From Bifidobacteriaceae bacterium (lineage in GTDB: Bacteria > Actinomycetota > Actinomycetes > Actinomycetales > WQXJ01): a stretch of DNA of 38,766 nucleotides. The number at the start of each line of letters is the position of its first letter. The stretch's first letter is position 1. Positions 27,971 to 36,588 of this stretch are shown piece after piece. The notes under the pieces are model-generated. The model saw nothing but the letters and a program-made list of their open reading frames with translations, ran no database searches and was not told where the DNA came from. Where the stretch lies: assembly GCA_031272885.1 (NCBI GenBank), contig JAISSX010000014.1, positions 1 to 38,766 of the forward strand, given 5' to 3'. The translations under genes and the position numbers were made by a program.

Positions 27971-28933
27971 ATGGTTGGTAGTGACATGACTGTGAGCGCA
28001 GTGCCCCAGGGCGTTGGGCTGACGGAGGCACCGGCCAAAGCACCCCGCAGGCAAGGGAGCGCCGCCAACCGGCGGCGCTCCCGCCTGGCGCCCGGTGGTT
28101 TGCGCTGGATCCTTCCCGGCTTTGTTCTGTCCGTCGGACTGATCTACTTCTGCATCGGCTACAACGCCTACCTCTCGGTGTACGACTACAACGGGGTTGG
28201 CCCAAAGGTCTTTGTAGGACTGGGGAACTACCTCAAGGCCTTCCAGAATCCCGACTTCTGGGCCACACTGCGCCACACGTTGGTCTTCTTCATCGTCGGT
28301 TACACAGGACAGGTGGTGATGGGCTTCATCTTCGCCGCCATCCTGCACTCGAAGGTCAGATTCGCGGTGGTCTACAAGATTCTGATCTTCATGCCCGTCA
28401 TCATCGCGCCGGCCATCATGAGCCCCGTCCACCGGCGGGTCTTCGCCAAGGAAGGCGCCATTAACTGGATCCTGGAGCACATCGGCTTGGGCGCCATCGC
28501 CCAACCCTGGCTGGCCCAGGTCAGCACCTCGCTGTTCGTCGTCATCGGCGTGCAGATCTGGAGTTCCATCGGCATGGCCTTCATCTTGTTCTACGCCTCA
28601 ATGGGCCAGGTCAACCCCGAGATGCTCGAAGCCGCCCGGATCGACGGCGCCGGCAACATCAGGATCCTGATCTCCATCATCCTGCCCAACCTGCGCGGCA
28701 CGGCCATCGCCCTACTGATCTTGAAAGCCATCACCTCGCTGAAGCTGTTCGAGTTCCCCTACCTCCTAACCCGGGGTGGCCCCATCAACTCGTCCGATTT
28801 CCTGGGCACCTACATCCACCGCGAAGCTGTGCTCCAGTTCCACTACGGCTACGCCAGCGCCCTGTCGGTCATCCTTCTGCTGCTGTCCGTTGTCTTCGCC
28901 ATCATCATGGGCTCACGGGCAAGGAGGGACTGA
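27971..28933 (+). CDS. ABC sugar permease, MalF/UgpA type
   Basis: 320 residues. Six predicted transmembrane helices after a basic cytoplasmic N-terminus. The EAA loop EAARIDGAGNIRILISIILP that docks the ATPase is intact. Start uncertain: ATG 27971 or ATG 27986, neither with a good ribosome site. Probably pairs with the next gene as a CUT1-type heterodimer. Confidence 0.9.
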   Translation: MVGSDMTVSAVPQGVGLTEAPAKAPRRQGSAANRRRSRLAPGGLRWILPGFVLSVGLIYFCIGYNAYLSVYDYNGVGPKVFVGLGNYLKAFQNPDFWATLRHTLVFFIVGYTGQVVMGFIFAAILHSKVRFAVVYKILIFMPVIIAPAIMSPVHRRVFAKEGAINWILEHIGLGAIAQPWLAQVSTSLFVVIGVQIWSSIGMAFILFYASMGQVNPEMLEAARIDGAGNIRILISIILPNLRGTAIALLILKAITSLKLFEFPYLLTRGGPINSSDFLGTYIHREAVLQFHYGYASALSVILLLLSVVFAIIMGSRARRD

Positions 28934-28938
28934 CTGCC

Positions 28939-29727
28939 ATGTTCGAACTACGAACCAGACGGTCCCGCTGGACCATTCAGATTGTCCTGACACTCTTGGT
29001 GATCCCGTTCGTGGTGCCGCTCTACACCATGGTGGAAGGCTCCCTCCAAGGCCGCGGCTTCGGCAACTACCTGGCCGTGCTCAAGGTGCCCGGTCTGATC
29101 CTGTTCTTCCGCAACAGCGCCCTCATCGCCGCCGGCACCATTGCCATTGTCTACATCCTGACCATGGCGGCCTCATTCGGTTTCTCCAAGCTGCGCATCC
29201 GCTCCAAGGAGGTCTTCTTCTGGATGCTCCTGGCCGCGCTGACCCTGCCCGAGGTGGTGCTGCTGACGCCTCTGTTCGTGACCGCGGACAAGACCCACAT
29301 CTACAACACCTTCTGGGCCGTCATCATCCCGATCTCCGCCCTGCAGGTCCCATTCATGGTCCTACTGACCCGCTCCTACATGGACGGCATCCCCGATGAA
29401 CTGTTCGAGGCCGCCCGCATCGACGGGGCCGGCACCTGGAAGATGTTCTGGTCCATCCTGGTGCCGCTGGCCAAGCCGATGGCGGTCGTGGTGGTGGTGT
29501 TGGTCTTGATTGCCGCCTGGAACGCCTATCTGTTGCCCCTGGTGTTCCTGCAAAACCCGGACTACCAGGTGGTGACCCAGTTGCCCCAGTACTTCCAGGG
29601 CCAATACAACGACGATCAAACCAAGGTCTTGGCCGGTGCCCTGTTGACGGCCCTACCCGAGATCATCGCCTACGTTTCGCTCCAGCGCTTCTTCGAGCAG
29701 GGCATGTCCGCCGGAGCCCTCAAGTAA
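28939..29727 (+). CDS. ABC sugar permease, MalG/UgpE type
   Basis: 262 residues. Six predicted helices and EAA motif FEAARIDGAGTWKMFWSILV. AAGGAGGG upstream and a five-base gap from the first permease. No ATP-binding subunit is encoded anywhere in the cluster, so it must borrow one. Confidence 0.9.
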   Translation: MFELRTRRSRWTIQIVLTLLVIPFVVPLYTMVEGSLQGRGFGNYLAVLKVPGLILFFRNSALIAAGTIAIVYILTMAASFGFSKLRIRSKEVFFWMLLAALTLPEVVLLTPLFVTADKTHIYNTFWAVIIPISALQVPFMVLLTRSYMDGIPDELFEAARIDGAGTWKMFWSILVPLAKPMAVVVVVLVLIAAWNAYLLPLVFLQNPDYQVVTQLPQYFQGQYNDDQTKVLAGALLTALPEIIAYVSLQRFFEQGMSAGALK

Positions 29728-29757
29728 TCACATCAACCAGAACAGGTTCCGTTGCCC

Positions 29758-30861
29758 ATGGCCGATGACGCCCCCACCCAAGATCCCATCCGTTACGTTC
29801 TGGTTGGCACCGGTTGGCGCTCCACCTACTTCCTGCGCCCGCCCGGCCTGTTCCCGGATCGGCTGCGGCTGACGGCCGTAGTCAGCCGGACCGACAGCCG
29901 CGGCGCTGCGGTTGCGGCCCAGTGGTCGGTGCCGCACGCCACCACCACACTGGCGGCGGCCGTCAAACATGAGCGCCCCGACTTCGTGGTGGTGGCCGTG
30001 CCCCGGGAACACGCCCACGCCACCATGCGCGAAGCGCTTGACCTAGGCCTGCCGGTGTTGTGCGAAACCCCGCCCGCACCCGACCTGCCGGGACTACACA
30101 AGGTGTGGGGCGACATCGGCGGCAGCGGGCTGGTGCAGGTGGCCGAACAGTACTTCCTGTACCCGGGCCATCAAGCCCGCCGGCGGGTGATCGACCAAGG
30201 CTGGATCGGCCAGGTCAGTACCGCCCAGTTCTCATCCACCCACGGCTACCATGCGGTGTCGATTCTGCGCACCATGCTCGGTGTCGGCTTCGAGGAGACC
30301 GTGGTGACGGCCCATCAAAGCCATGGGCCGCTGGCCGATCCCCGGCTGATCCCGGGATGGTCGGGGGACGACACGCCTAAGGATGCCTTCAATGTGCTGG
30401 CCTACCTGGCGTTCTCCAGCGGGCGGGCGGGACTGTATGACTTCAGCGCCAATCAATGGTGGAACCCACTGCGCAGCGACCGGATTGTGGTGCGCGGCTC
30501 GCGCGGCGAAATCGTCGATGACACAGTCATTTCGCTGGTGGACCCCTTGACCGTGACGACGGCCCGGATCGAACGGCACCAGACCGGCCTGGGCCTCAAC
30601 CTGGAGGGTTTCGACCTGCAACACCTGTCACTGGGCCGCGAGGTGCTGTACCACAACGCCTGGTCCGGCGGCCGGCTGGCGGACGACGAGATTGCCGTCA
30701 GCGACCTGCTCGAAAAGACCGGCCTGTGGGCCCGGGGGCAAGGGCCCCAACCGTATCCGCTGGCGCAGGGCTGCCAAGACCACGCGATTGCCCTGGCCAT
30801 CAACGAATCGGCCGCCACCGGCGCCACCCCCGTCACGGTGGGCGAACAACCGTGGTGGTGA
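29758..30861 (+). CDS. Gfo/Idh/MocA-family oxidoreductase lacking the usual catalytic Lys
   Basis: 367 residues from ATG 29758 (a TTG at 29752 would add two). The N-terminal Rossmann fold (YVLVGTGWRSTYFL) and the dinucleotide-binding strands (VVVAVPREHAHATM) are typical. At the place of the EKP motif the sequence is CETPPAP, with Thr104 replacing the Lys that normally polarises the substrate. The later SSTHGYHAVSILR contains a His pair that could replace it. Likely oxidises or reduces a sugar, sugar acid or inositol hydroxyl, or has become a non-catalytic binder. Third-from-importer position implies it acts on the imported compound. Confidence 0.8.
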   Translation: MADDAPTQDPIRYVLVGTGWRSTYFLRPPGLFPDRLRLTAVVSRTDSRGAAVAAQWSVPHATTTLAAAVKHERPDFVVVAVPREHAHATMREALDLGLPVLCETPPAPDLPGLHKVWGDIGGSGLVQVAEQYFLYPGHQARRRVIDQGWIGQVSTAQFSSTHGYHAVSILRTMLGVGFEETVVTAHQSHGPLADPRLIPGWSGDDTPKDAFNVLAYLAFSSGRAGLYDFSANQWWNPLRSDRIVVRGSRGEIVDDTVISLVDPLTVTTARIERHQTGLGLNLEGFDLQHLSLGREVLYHNAWSGGRLADDEIAVSDLLEKTGLWARGQGPQPYPLAQGCQDHAIALAINESAATGATPVTVGEQPWW

Positions 30862-30880
30862 GCCAAGAAAGGACCATGCC

Positions 30881-31651
30881 ATGACAATCAAGTCCGTTGC
30901 CGTCAATACCACCGACCTGAAGCGTTCCGTCGCCTTCTATACCGCCGTCTTGGGGGCCGGTGTGGTCAGCCAAACGGAAACCAAGGCGGTGCTCGATCTG
31001 TACAGCGGCAACATCGAGATCTCCCTGGTGCCGAGCGACCCGTCCTGGAGCACCTGGCGCGACGACAGCCAACAGGCCGGCTTCCGGCACATCGGCTTCA
31101 AGGTGCCAGAGGTTGATCCGGTGGCGGAGGCTGCCCGCGCCGCTGGAGCGATGATCCGGATCGAACCGTTGGACGCCTTCGGCGACGTCAGGCTGGCCTT
31201 CTTCTTCGACCCGGACGGCACCCTCTTGGAGGTGGTCGAAAAGGACCTGATGTACACCGACATCGCCGGTGCCGACACAGTAGCCTTCGAACGCTCCCTG
31301 GGCGTGCCGCCGCGGCCCCGGCTGGATCACGTTGCCTGCACCACAGTTGACCTACACGCGGCGGTGTCCCGCTGGGAGGCCCGCGGCTTGCACTACATGG
31401 GCCAGTTGACGGACCCGGCGCATCCCAGGGGCTTCCAACTGCACTATGTCCGTGACCAAGGCACAGTGGTGGAACTGATGACCTTCACTGGGGTCGGTGT
31501 CTACCCACGCGCGCCGCAAGTCGGTGTGCCCGGTTTCGGCGCCGCCCTGGTGGACACGGACCTGCCGCCCGGCTGCTTCTCCTTGGGATCGGACCCTCAG
31601 GGCCGGGAGATCTTTGCCGACCAGGACTCGTTGACCATCGCCCGGCTGTAG
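30881..31651 (+). CDS. Double VOC (glyoxalase-fold) domain protein
   Basis: 256 residues from ATG 30881 behind AAAGGA. Two VOC modules: residues 1-125 (MTIKSVAVNTTDLKRSVAFY, FFFDPDGTLLEVVEKD) and about 140-250 (PRLDHVACTTVDLHAAVSRW, GTVVELMTF). Each repeats the H/E metal-ligand pattern of the glyoxalase/dioxygenase superfamily. Such proteins are isomerases, epimerases, lyases or dioxygenases; in this operon an epimerase or isomerase for a keto-sugar is a reasonable inference. Confidence 0.8.
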   Translation: MTIKSVAVNTTDLKRSVAFYTAVLGAGVVSQTETKAVLDLYSGNIEISLVPSDPSWSTWRDDSQQAGFRHIGFKVPEVDPVAEAARAAGAMIRIEPLDAFGDVRLAFFFDPDGTLLEVVEKDLMYTDIAGADTVAFERSLGVPPRPRLDHVACTTVDLHAAVSRWEARGLHYMGQLTDPAHPRGFQLHYVRDQGTVVELMTFTGVGVYPRAPQVGVPGFGAALVDTDLPPGCFSLGSDPQGREIFADQDSLTIARL

Positions 31652-31706
31652 GTTAACGGACGGCGGACCTCAACCCGTGGCCGCCCTCAACCGGGGAGAG
31701 CCAGCC

Positions 31707-32870
31707 ATGGACCAGTCCAACGTGGTGGCCTTGGCGGACGACCTTTCAGGCGCCGTCGAGGTAGCCGCCGCACTGGCCGGCCTGGGCGGCCCCTCGCCGC
31801 GAGCCGCGCAGGTGCTGCTGCACGCTTGGCCGGCCGGAGAACCGGCCAGGGCACCGGCCGCAGGCGACTTGGCGCACCCGGTGACGGTGGCTGATCTGTC
31901 TACCCGGCCGATGGCGCCCGCTGCCGCCGTGGCGCGCCTGAAGTCCGTGCTTCCCCGGGCCAGGGCATTAGCTGGGCGGGATGGCCGGGTGTTCAAGAAG
32001 ATCGACTCCATGTGGCGTGGCAACACTCTGGCCGAGGTCAATGCGTTGGCCGCAGCCGGGCCGGTGGTCTTGGCGCCCGCGCTGCCGGCCCAGCGCCGGC
32101 CGGTGGTGGACGGGGTACTACTTGGGGTGTCCGATGGCGCGCCGGACCCAGCCGGGCGAACGGACTTGGGCGCGCTGCTCGGCCGGAGTGCCACCGTCGT
32201 TGGTCTTGGGGCCGTGCGTGGCGATGGCGGCATGTTGGACCGGGCCATCGCGGCTGCCCTGGAAACTGGTTCCATACCCCTGATTGATGGCGCCAGCGAC
32301 CAGGACCTGGATCGCGTGGCCCTGGTCCTGGCACATCGCCCCGAATTGACAGCAATCGGTACCGGCGGTTTGGCGGCCGCCATCGGCCGCCAAGCCGTCT
32401 GGCCCGCTGCCTTAACCGCTGGCGCCGGTACGGGCCAACTGTTGTCGCTCGCGGCCCGGCCGCTGGCCGTCATCGTCGGCTCCATCGAACCGGCGGCGCG
32501 CCGCCAACTCAAAGCCCTACAGGCCGCCAGCCGCCGTGAGCCTGCCTTGGCCAGGAACTTGCACATCATCACTTCCCCCACGCCTCGTCGCCACAGCCCG
32601 GACAGCGGTGGCTGGACAGCCACCCTGGCCACTCGGTTGCTGACGCAGTGCCCTCAAGCCGATTTGGTAGCCACGGGCGGCGCCACCGCGCGGGCCGTGC
32701 TTGATGCGCTGGACGTGGACACCCTCTACCCGTTGGCCGAGCCGCAACCCGGCGCGGTGGTTAGCCTGGCTCCGGACGGCCGGTTGGTTGTCACCCGGCC
32801 AGGCTCCTATGGCGAACCTGACTCCTTGATCACACTGGTTAACTGCCTCCGGCAACTCAGAAAGGCCTGA
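31707..32870 (+). CDS. Four-carbon acid sugar kinase, DUF1537 family
   Basis: 387 residues from ATG 31707, preceded by GGGGAG (a GTG at 31677 is less likely). Family motifs: ADDLSGAVEVA at residues 10-20 (ADDLTGA in the family), KKIDSMWRGN, nucleotide-site VATGGATARAVLDAL and late VVTRPGSYGEP. Characterised members phosphorylate D-threonate, L-threonate or D-erythronate at O4. Three bases before the PdxA2-like gene, the known partner in D-threonate breakdown. Sequence is diverged from the usual KKIDSTLRGN, so the exact substrate is open. Confidence 0.85.
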   Translation: MDQSNVVALADDLSGAVEVAAALAGLGGPSPRAAQVLLHAWPAGEPARAPAAGDLAHPVTVADLSTRPMAPAAAVARLKSVLPRARALAGRDGRVFKKIDSMWRGNTLAEVNALAAAGPVVLAPALPAQRRPVVDGVLLGVSDGAPDPAGRTDLGALLGRSATVVGLGAVRGDGGMLDRAIAAALETGSIPLIDGASDQDLDRVALVLAHRPELTAIGTGGLAAAIGRQAVWPAALTAGAGTGQLLSLAARPLAVIVGSIEPAARRQLKALQAASRREPALARNLHIITSPTPRRHSPDSGGWTATLATRLLTQCPQADLVATGGATARAVLDALDVDTLYPLAEPQPGAVVSLAPDGRLVVTRPGSYGEPDSLITLVNCLRQLRKA

Positions 32871-32872
32871 CC

Positions 32873-33862
32873 ATGACCCTGCCCTTGATCGCCGTCACCA
32901 TGGGCGACGCCGCCGGCGTCGGCCCGGAAGTCACCGTCGCCGCCTGCCTGGACCCTGAAGTGTTGGCTCGTTGCCGCCCGGTCGTGATCGGCGACGCCGG
33001 CCGCCTGCGCCAGGCCTTGACCATTATGGGTTTGGCGGCTGACGTCGACGTGGTGGCAGAACCGGCCCAAGCCGAACCTGGCCCAGGGCACATTGCCGTG
33101 GTCGACCTAGGCGGCGTGCCAGACAATCTGCCGTGGGGCCAACTAAGCGCGGCCGCCGGAGAGGCCGCCTACCGCTACATCGAACGAGCAGCGACCCTGG
33201 CCTCGGCCAGGCAGGTGGCCGCCATCTGCACCGCCCCTATCAACAAGGCTGCCATCAAGCTGGCGGGTCACAACTTTCCTGGCCACACGGAACTGTTGGC
33301 CCACCTGACGGGCACGCCCGAAGTCTCGATGATGCTGGCCACCGATCAGTTGCGCGTCATCCACGTCACCACCCATGTGGGCCTGGCGGACGCCATCGCC
33401 CAACTGGAACCGGGACGGGTCTACCGCACCATCAAGCGTGGCCACGAGGCGCTGGCGCGGGCCGGCCTGACGCCCCGAATCGGAGTCTGCGCCGTCAATC
33501 CGCACGCCGGCGAGAATGGCCTGTTCGGCCACGGCGAGGAGGAACGGCAGATCGCCCCGGGCGTGGCCCAAGCCGAGGCGGACGGCATCGACGTCAAAGG
33601 GCCGCTGCCGGCCGATTCGCTGTTCTACCTGGCGGTGCGGGGTGACTTCGACCTGGTGGTGGCGATGTACCACGACCAGGGCCACTGCCCCATCAAGGTG
33701 TTGGGTTTCGAGGCTGGGGTCAACATCACGGTCGGCCTGCCGGTGATCCGCACGTCGGTGGACCACGGCACCGCCTTTGACATTGCCGGCCGCGGCCTGG
33801 TCAACCCCAGTTCCATGATCGAGGCCATGCGCCAGGCCACGCTCTTGGCCGCTGCCGTCTAG
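32873..33862 (+). CDS. PdxA2-type 4-phospho-acid-sugar dehydrogenase
   Basis: 329 residues of the PdxA fold. Metal ligands His168, His211 and His267 (MYHDQGH), the NKAAIKLAGHNFPGHTE segment with His138 and the GVNITVGLPVIRTSVDHGTA dinucleotide region are all intact. It is probably the catabolic PdxA2 form because it directly follows a DUF1537 kinase; that pair converts D-threonate to dihydroxyacetone phosphate and CO2. A role in pyridoxine synthesis is less likely in this context. Its stop codon shares CTAG with the stop of the opposing beta-glucosidase gene. Confidence 0.85.
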   Translation: MTLPLIAVTMGDAAGVGPEVTVAACLDPEVLARCRPVVIGDAGRLRQALTIMGLAADVDVVAEPAQAEPGPGHIAVVDLGGVPDNLPWGQLSAAAGEAAYRYIERAATLASARQVAAICTAPINKAAIKLAGHNFPGHTELLAHLTGTPEVSMMLATDQLRVIHVTTHVGLADAIAQLEPGRVYRTIKRGHEALARAGLTPRIGVCAVNPHAGENGLFGHGEEERQIAPGVAQAEADGIDVKGPLPADSLFYLAVRGDFDLVVAMYHDQGHCPIKVLGFEAGVNITVGLPVIRTSVDHGTAFDIAGRGLVNPSSMIEAMRQATLLAAAV

Positions 33863-35265
33863 GCGATACCGTTGCGCGCCACCACGTCCTTGAACCAGTA
33901 GAACGAGTCCTTCCGGATCCTGACTTGGGTTTCGAAGTCAACATAGATCAGGCCGAACCGGCTCGATTCGCCGAAGGCCCACTCGAAGTTGTCCATAGTG
34001 GACCAGACGAAATAGCCGCGCAGGTCGACCCCAGCCACGATGGCCTGGTGGATACCCCTGATGTAGCTGTCCAGGTAGCGGACGCGGGCGGCATCGTGCA
34101 CCTGGCCATCCGGGCTGACCACGTCATCCCACGACGAACCGGACTCGGTGACCCATAGCGGTGGCGAGTCGTAGTCACGCCATACGTGGATCAGCAGGTC
34201 GCGCATGCCTTCTGGGTCGATCTCCCAGCCGCGGTCGGAGGCGGGCCAGCCGCGCTTGAGTACCTCGACATCGCCCGCCCCGATGTACAGGGTGCCGGGC
34301 CGGAAGCGGGCCGGTGCGTCCGGGCCGCCCGCCCGCACAATGTTGCGACGGTAGTTGTTGAGCCCCAAGGCGTCCAGCTTCTGGCCGATCAGTTCCATGT
34401 CACCGTCTTGAATGTGGTCGAAAGACATGTATTGCTGCAGGTCAGCGATGATGTCAGCGGGATACTGGCCGGTCAACACGGGATCCAGGTAGAACCGGTT
34501 GATGATGCCGCCCACGCGGCGAGCCGCATCCAGATCGGCCGGCGAATCCGACCACGGCAGGACCGGTCCTTGGTTGATGGTGATGCCCAGTTCCAGATTT
34601 GGCTTGGCCGCGGCACGGATTCGTTCCACCGCCAGGCCGTGGCCCAACAGGAGGTGGTGGGCCGCCTTGATGGCCGCCACTGGGTCCTGCCCACCCGGCG
34701 CGTGCTCACCCTGAGAATAGGAGGTGATGGACGGGTTGATCGGCTCGTTCAGGGTGGTCCAATACTTGATGTGGTCACCCAGCGCGGCGTAGGCCGCCTC
34801 GGCATAATCGGCAAAGCGATAGGCGGTTGCGCGGGCCGGCCAGCCGCCCTCGTCCTCGATCCACTGCGGCAGATCCCAGTGGAATAGCGTCACCCAAGGG
34901 GTCACACCTTTGGCCACCAGCGCATCGGCCAGGCGACGGTAGAAGTCAACACCCTTCTGGTTCAGCACGCCGGGGGATTCGAACTGCAGGCGCGGCCAAG
35001 CCAGGGAGAAGCGGTAGAAGGGCGCCCCCAACTCGGCCAGCAGGTCGACATCTTCGGCCCATCGGTTGTAGTGGTCGGCGGCCCGGTCGCCGTTGGTGCC
35101 GTCGAAGATCTTGCCTGGAATGTGCGAGAAGGTATCCCAGACCGAAGGCACCTTGCCGTCCGCGTCCACCGCCCCCTCGATTTGGTAGCTGGCTGTGGCC
35201 GTGCCCCAGCCGAAGCCAGGCGGGAAGGTGATGGGCTCCGTCCCCATCGATCGATCGGAAATCAT
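33859..35265 (-). CDS. Family GH1 beta-glucosidase
   Basis: 468 residues, full-length (beta/alpha)8 barrel. N-terminal FGWGTATASYQIEGAV, acid/base Glu174 in TLNEP and nucleophile Glu373 in VTESGSS, with ENG replaced by ESG. No signal peptide, so it cleaves imported beta-glucosides or 6-phospho-glucosides in the cytosol. AAGGAG upstream of ATG 35265. It lies 44 bp after the MDR dehydrogenase on the same strand, and so probably under the operators at 36298-36332. Confidence 0.93.
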   Translation of the reverse strand: MISDRSMGTEPITFPPGFGWGTATASYQIEGAVDADGKVPSVWDTFSHIPGKIFDGTNGDRAADHYNRWAEDVDLLAELGAPFYRFSLAWPRLQFESPGVLNQKGVDFYRRLADALVAKGVTPWVTLFHWDLPQWIEDEGGWPARATAYRFADYAEAAYAALGDHIKYWTTLNEPINPSITSYSQGEHAPGGQDPVAAIKAAHHLLLGHGLAVERIRAAAKPNLELGITINQGPVLPWSDSPADLDAARRVGGIINRFYLDPVLTGQYPADIIADLQQYMSFDHIQDGDMELIGQKLDALGLNNYRRNIVRAGGPDAPARFRPGTLYIGAGDVEVLKRGWPASDRGWEIDPEGMRDLLIHVWRDYDSPPLWVTESGSSWDDVVSPDGQVHDAARVRYLDSYIRGIHQAIVAGVDLRGYFVWSTMDNFEWAFGESSRFGLIYVDFETQVRIRKDSFYWFKDVVARNGIA

Positions 35266-35309
35266 GATGTGGTTGCTCCTTTGGCTGCTGCTCTGGGTGG
35301 ATGGTCGCG

Positions 35310-36269
35310 CTAGGTGGTGATCACGAGCTTGAGTTGGCCCTGGCGCGGCACCAGGGCCTGGGTGAAGGCCTCGCCGGCCTGCGTGTAGTGGTAGATGGCG
35401 GTGATCAGAACCTCCGGGATGGCCGGATTGGCTTGGATGAAGGCCTGTGACTGGCCCAGGTAGTCGATGCGCTCGGGTTGTGGCAGGTCGCCGCCGGCCA
35501 GGGTGAGGCCTTTGCGGAAGATCTGTTCATAGGGCAGGGCGTACCAGGGCTCGTCTGGCAGGCCGAACAGGCAGACCTTGCCCTGGGCCTTGACGGCTTC
35601 GATGGCGTTGGTCACCGTCACCTGTTGGTGACCCACGGCCTCGATGACTATGTCCGGCCTGTCGTCCTCGCTGAGACCGGCGGCCCAGGTTTGGCCGGCT
35701 TCTCGCACGAAGGTGTCGATGCCCAGCGTGTGGGCCTCTTCCCGGCGGTCGATCGGGTCGATGCCAGTCACGTGGGCGGCGCCGCGGCGATGCAGAATCG
35801 CCCCGATCAGCAGGCCGTAGGCGCCCTGGCCGATGATGGCTACCCGCTTGCCCCGCACGTCGCCCACTCTGTCGGCCAGTTTCAGGGCGGGGGCGGTCGC
35901 CTGAACGACGGTCCCCACTGGACCGGTGACGGCAGGGTCTAGGGCAAGCAGTTCGAAGCCGTTGGCCTTGAACTGTTCCGCCAGACCGGTGTAGACGGGC
36001 GCCCAACCCACCACGCGCTGTCCAGGTTGGTGCCGCGGATCGCGGGAGGCGATGACGCGGCCAACGATTTCATGGGTTGGCCACCCTGGGGTGCCGTACC
36101 TCTCGTGTGGGGTGTTGATGAAGCCCCTAACCCTGGGCAAATCTGAGCCGCACACGGCGCTGGCCAGGTATTCAAGCAGGACTTCACCCGGCTCTAGGCT
36201 GTTCGGGTCCGGGGCAGGCACATCAAGCAGCTCGAAACGCCGCGGCGCCACAAGCGATTGCGCCCACAT
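35310..36269 (-). CDS. Zinc-type MDR dehydrogenase
   Basis: 319 residues from ATG 36269, behind GAGGAGG; the frame is open upstream through the operators but that part has no homology. Catalytic zinc ligands Cys40 (AVCGSD) and His66-Glu67 (PTHEIVG). Rossmann motif GQGAYG at 147-152. The four-Cys structural zinc loop is absent. Probably oxidises a sugar or polyol with NAD(P)+. Forms an operon with the beta-glucosidase. Confidence 0.88.
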   Translation of the reverse strand: MWAQSLVAPRRFELLDVPAPDPNSLEPGEVLLEYLASAVCGSDLPRVRGFINTPHERYGTPGWPTHEIVGRVIASRDPRHQPGQRVVGWAPVYTGLAEQFKANGFELLALDPAVTGPVGTVVQATAPALKLADRVGDVRGKRVAIIGQGAYGLLIGAILHRRGAAHVTGIDPIDRREEAHTLGIDTFVREAGQTWAAGLSEDDRPDIVIEAVGHQQVTVTNAIEAVKAQGKVCLFGLPDEPWYALPYEQIFRKGLTLAGGDLPQPERIDYLGQSQAFIQANPAIPEVLITAIYHYTQAGEAFTQALVPRQGQLKLVITT

Positions 36270-36297
36270 GGACGGCCTCCTCGCCCTTCCAGGCGTA

Positions 36298-36332
36298 TTG
36301 CACATGTTGCAACACTGCTGCATACTTTGCGC
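36298..36332. promoter_or_regulatory. Paired operator sites upstream of the MDR-glucosidase operon
   Basis: TTGCACATGTTGCAA (36298-36312), a near-perfect palindrome, and CTGCATACTTTGCGC (36318-36332, 11 of 15 to the 26193 site), again with centres 20 bp apart. They sit 29-63 bp before the ATG. Confidence 0.6.
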
Positions 36333-36406
36333 AACCAGCCTATGGCTCCGAGTCTCCCCCGTCAAGCGGCCGCTGGGAGTGCAGGCGCGGTTCCCGAAGC
36401 TCTTGG

Positions 36407-36481
36407 ATCATGGGCCGGTTCTCGCCTCCTGGGCGAACGAAACGGTCCTGGCAGACAGATCAGCCAAGATCGCGGCGGCGG
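36407..36481. repeat. 75-bp direct repeat, left copy
   Basis: Identical over 75 bases to 37859-37933. Weaker similarity continues some 25 bp further left. The pair flanks the DUF4143 ATPase gene. Confidence 0.95.
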
Positions 36482-36588
36482 CCTCTTCGGTCAGGCCGAA
36501 ATCATTTGCCACGGCGGGCAGGGCCGCCAAGCCGGCCACCTGCGTGGTTTCGCCGGCGATGGACGTGGCATGGGCCGACGCAGCCGGG
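36409..36588 (-). pseudogene. C-terminal fragment of a hipA-like gene
   Basis: In the frame ending at the TGA at 36409-36411, about 60 residues read through VAGLAALPAVANDFGLTEEA and ILADLSARTVSFAQEARTGP. The pattern ALPAVA-x-FGL with a following helix resembles the C-terminal end of actinobacterial HipA kinases. No start codon or N-terminal part is attached; the rest is at 37912-38178 on the other side of the ATPase gene. Confidence 0.45.

Noticed and set aside
32873..33862. Biosynthetic PdxA for vitamin B6
   Set aside because: Fold and metal ligands fit, but the gene is three bases after a DUF1537 kinase within a catabolic operon, the known context of PdxA2.
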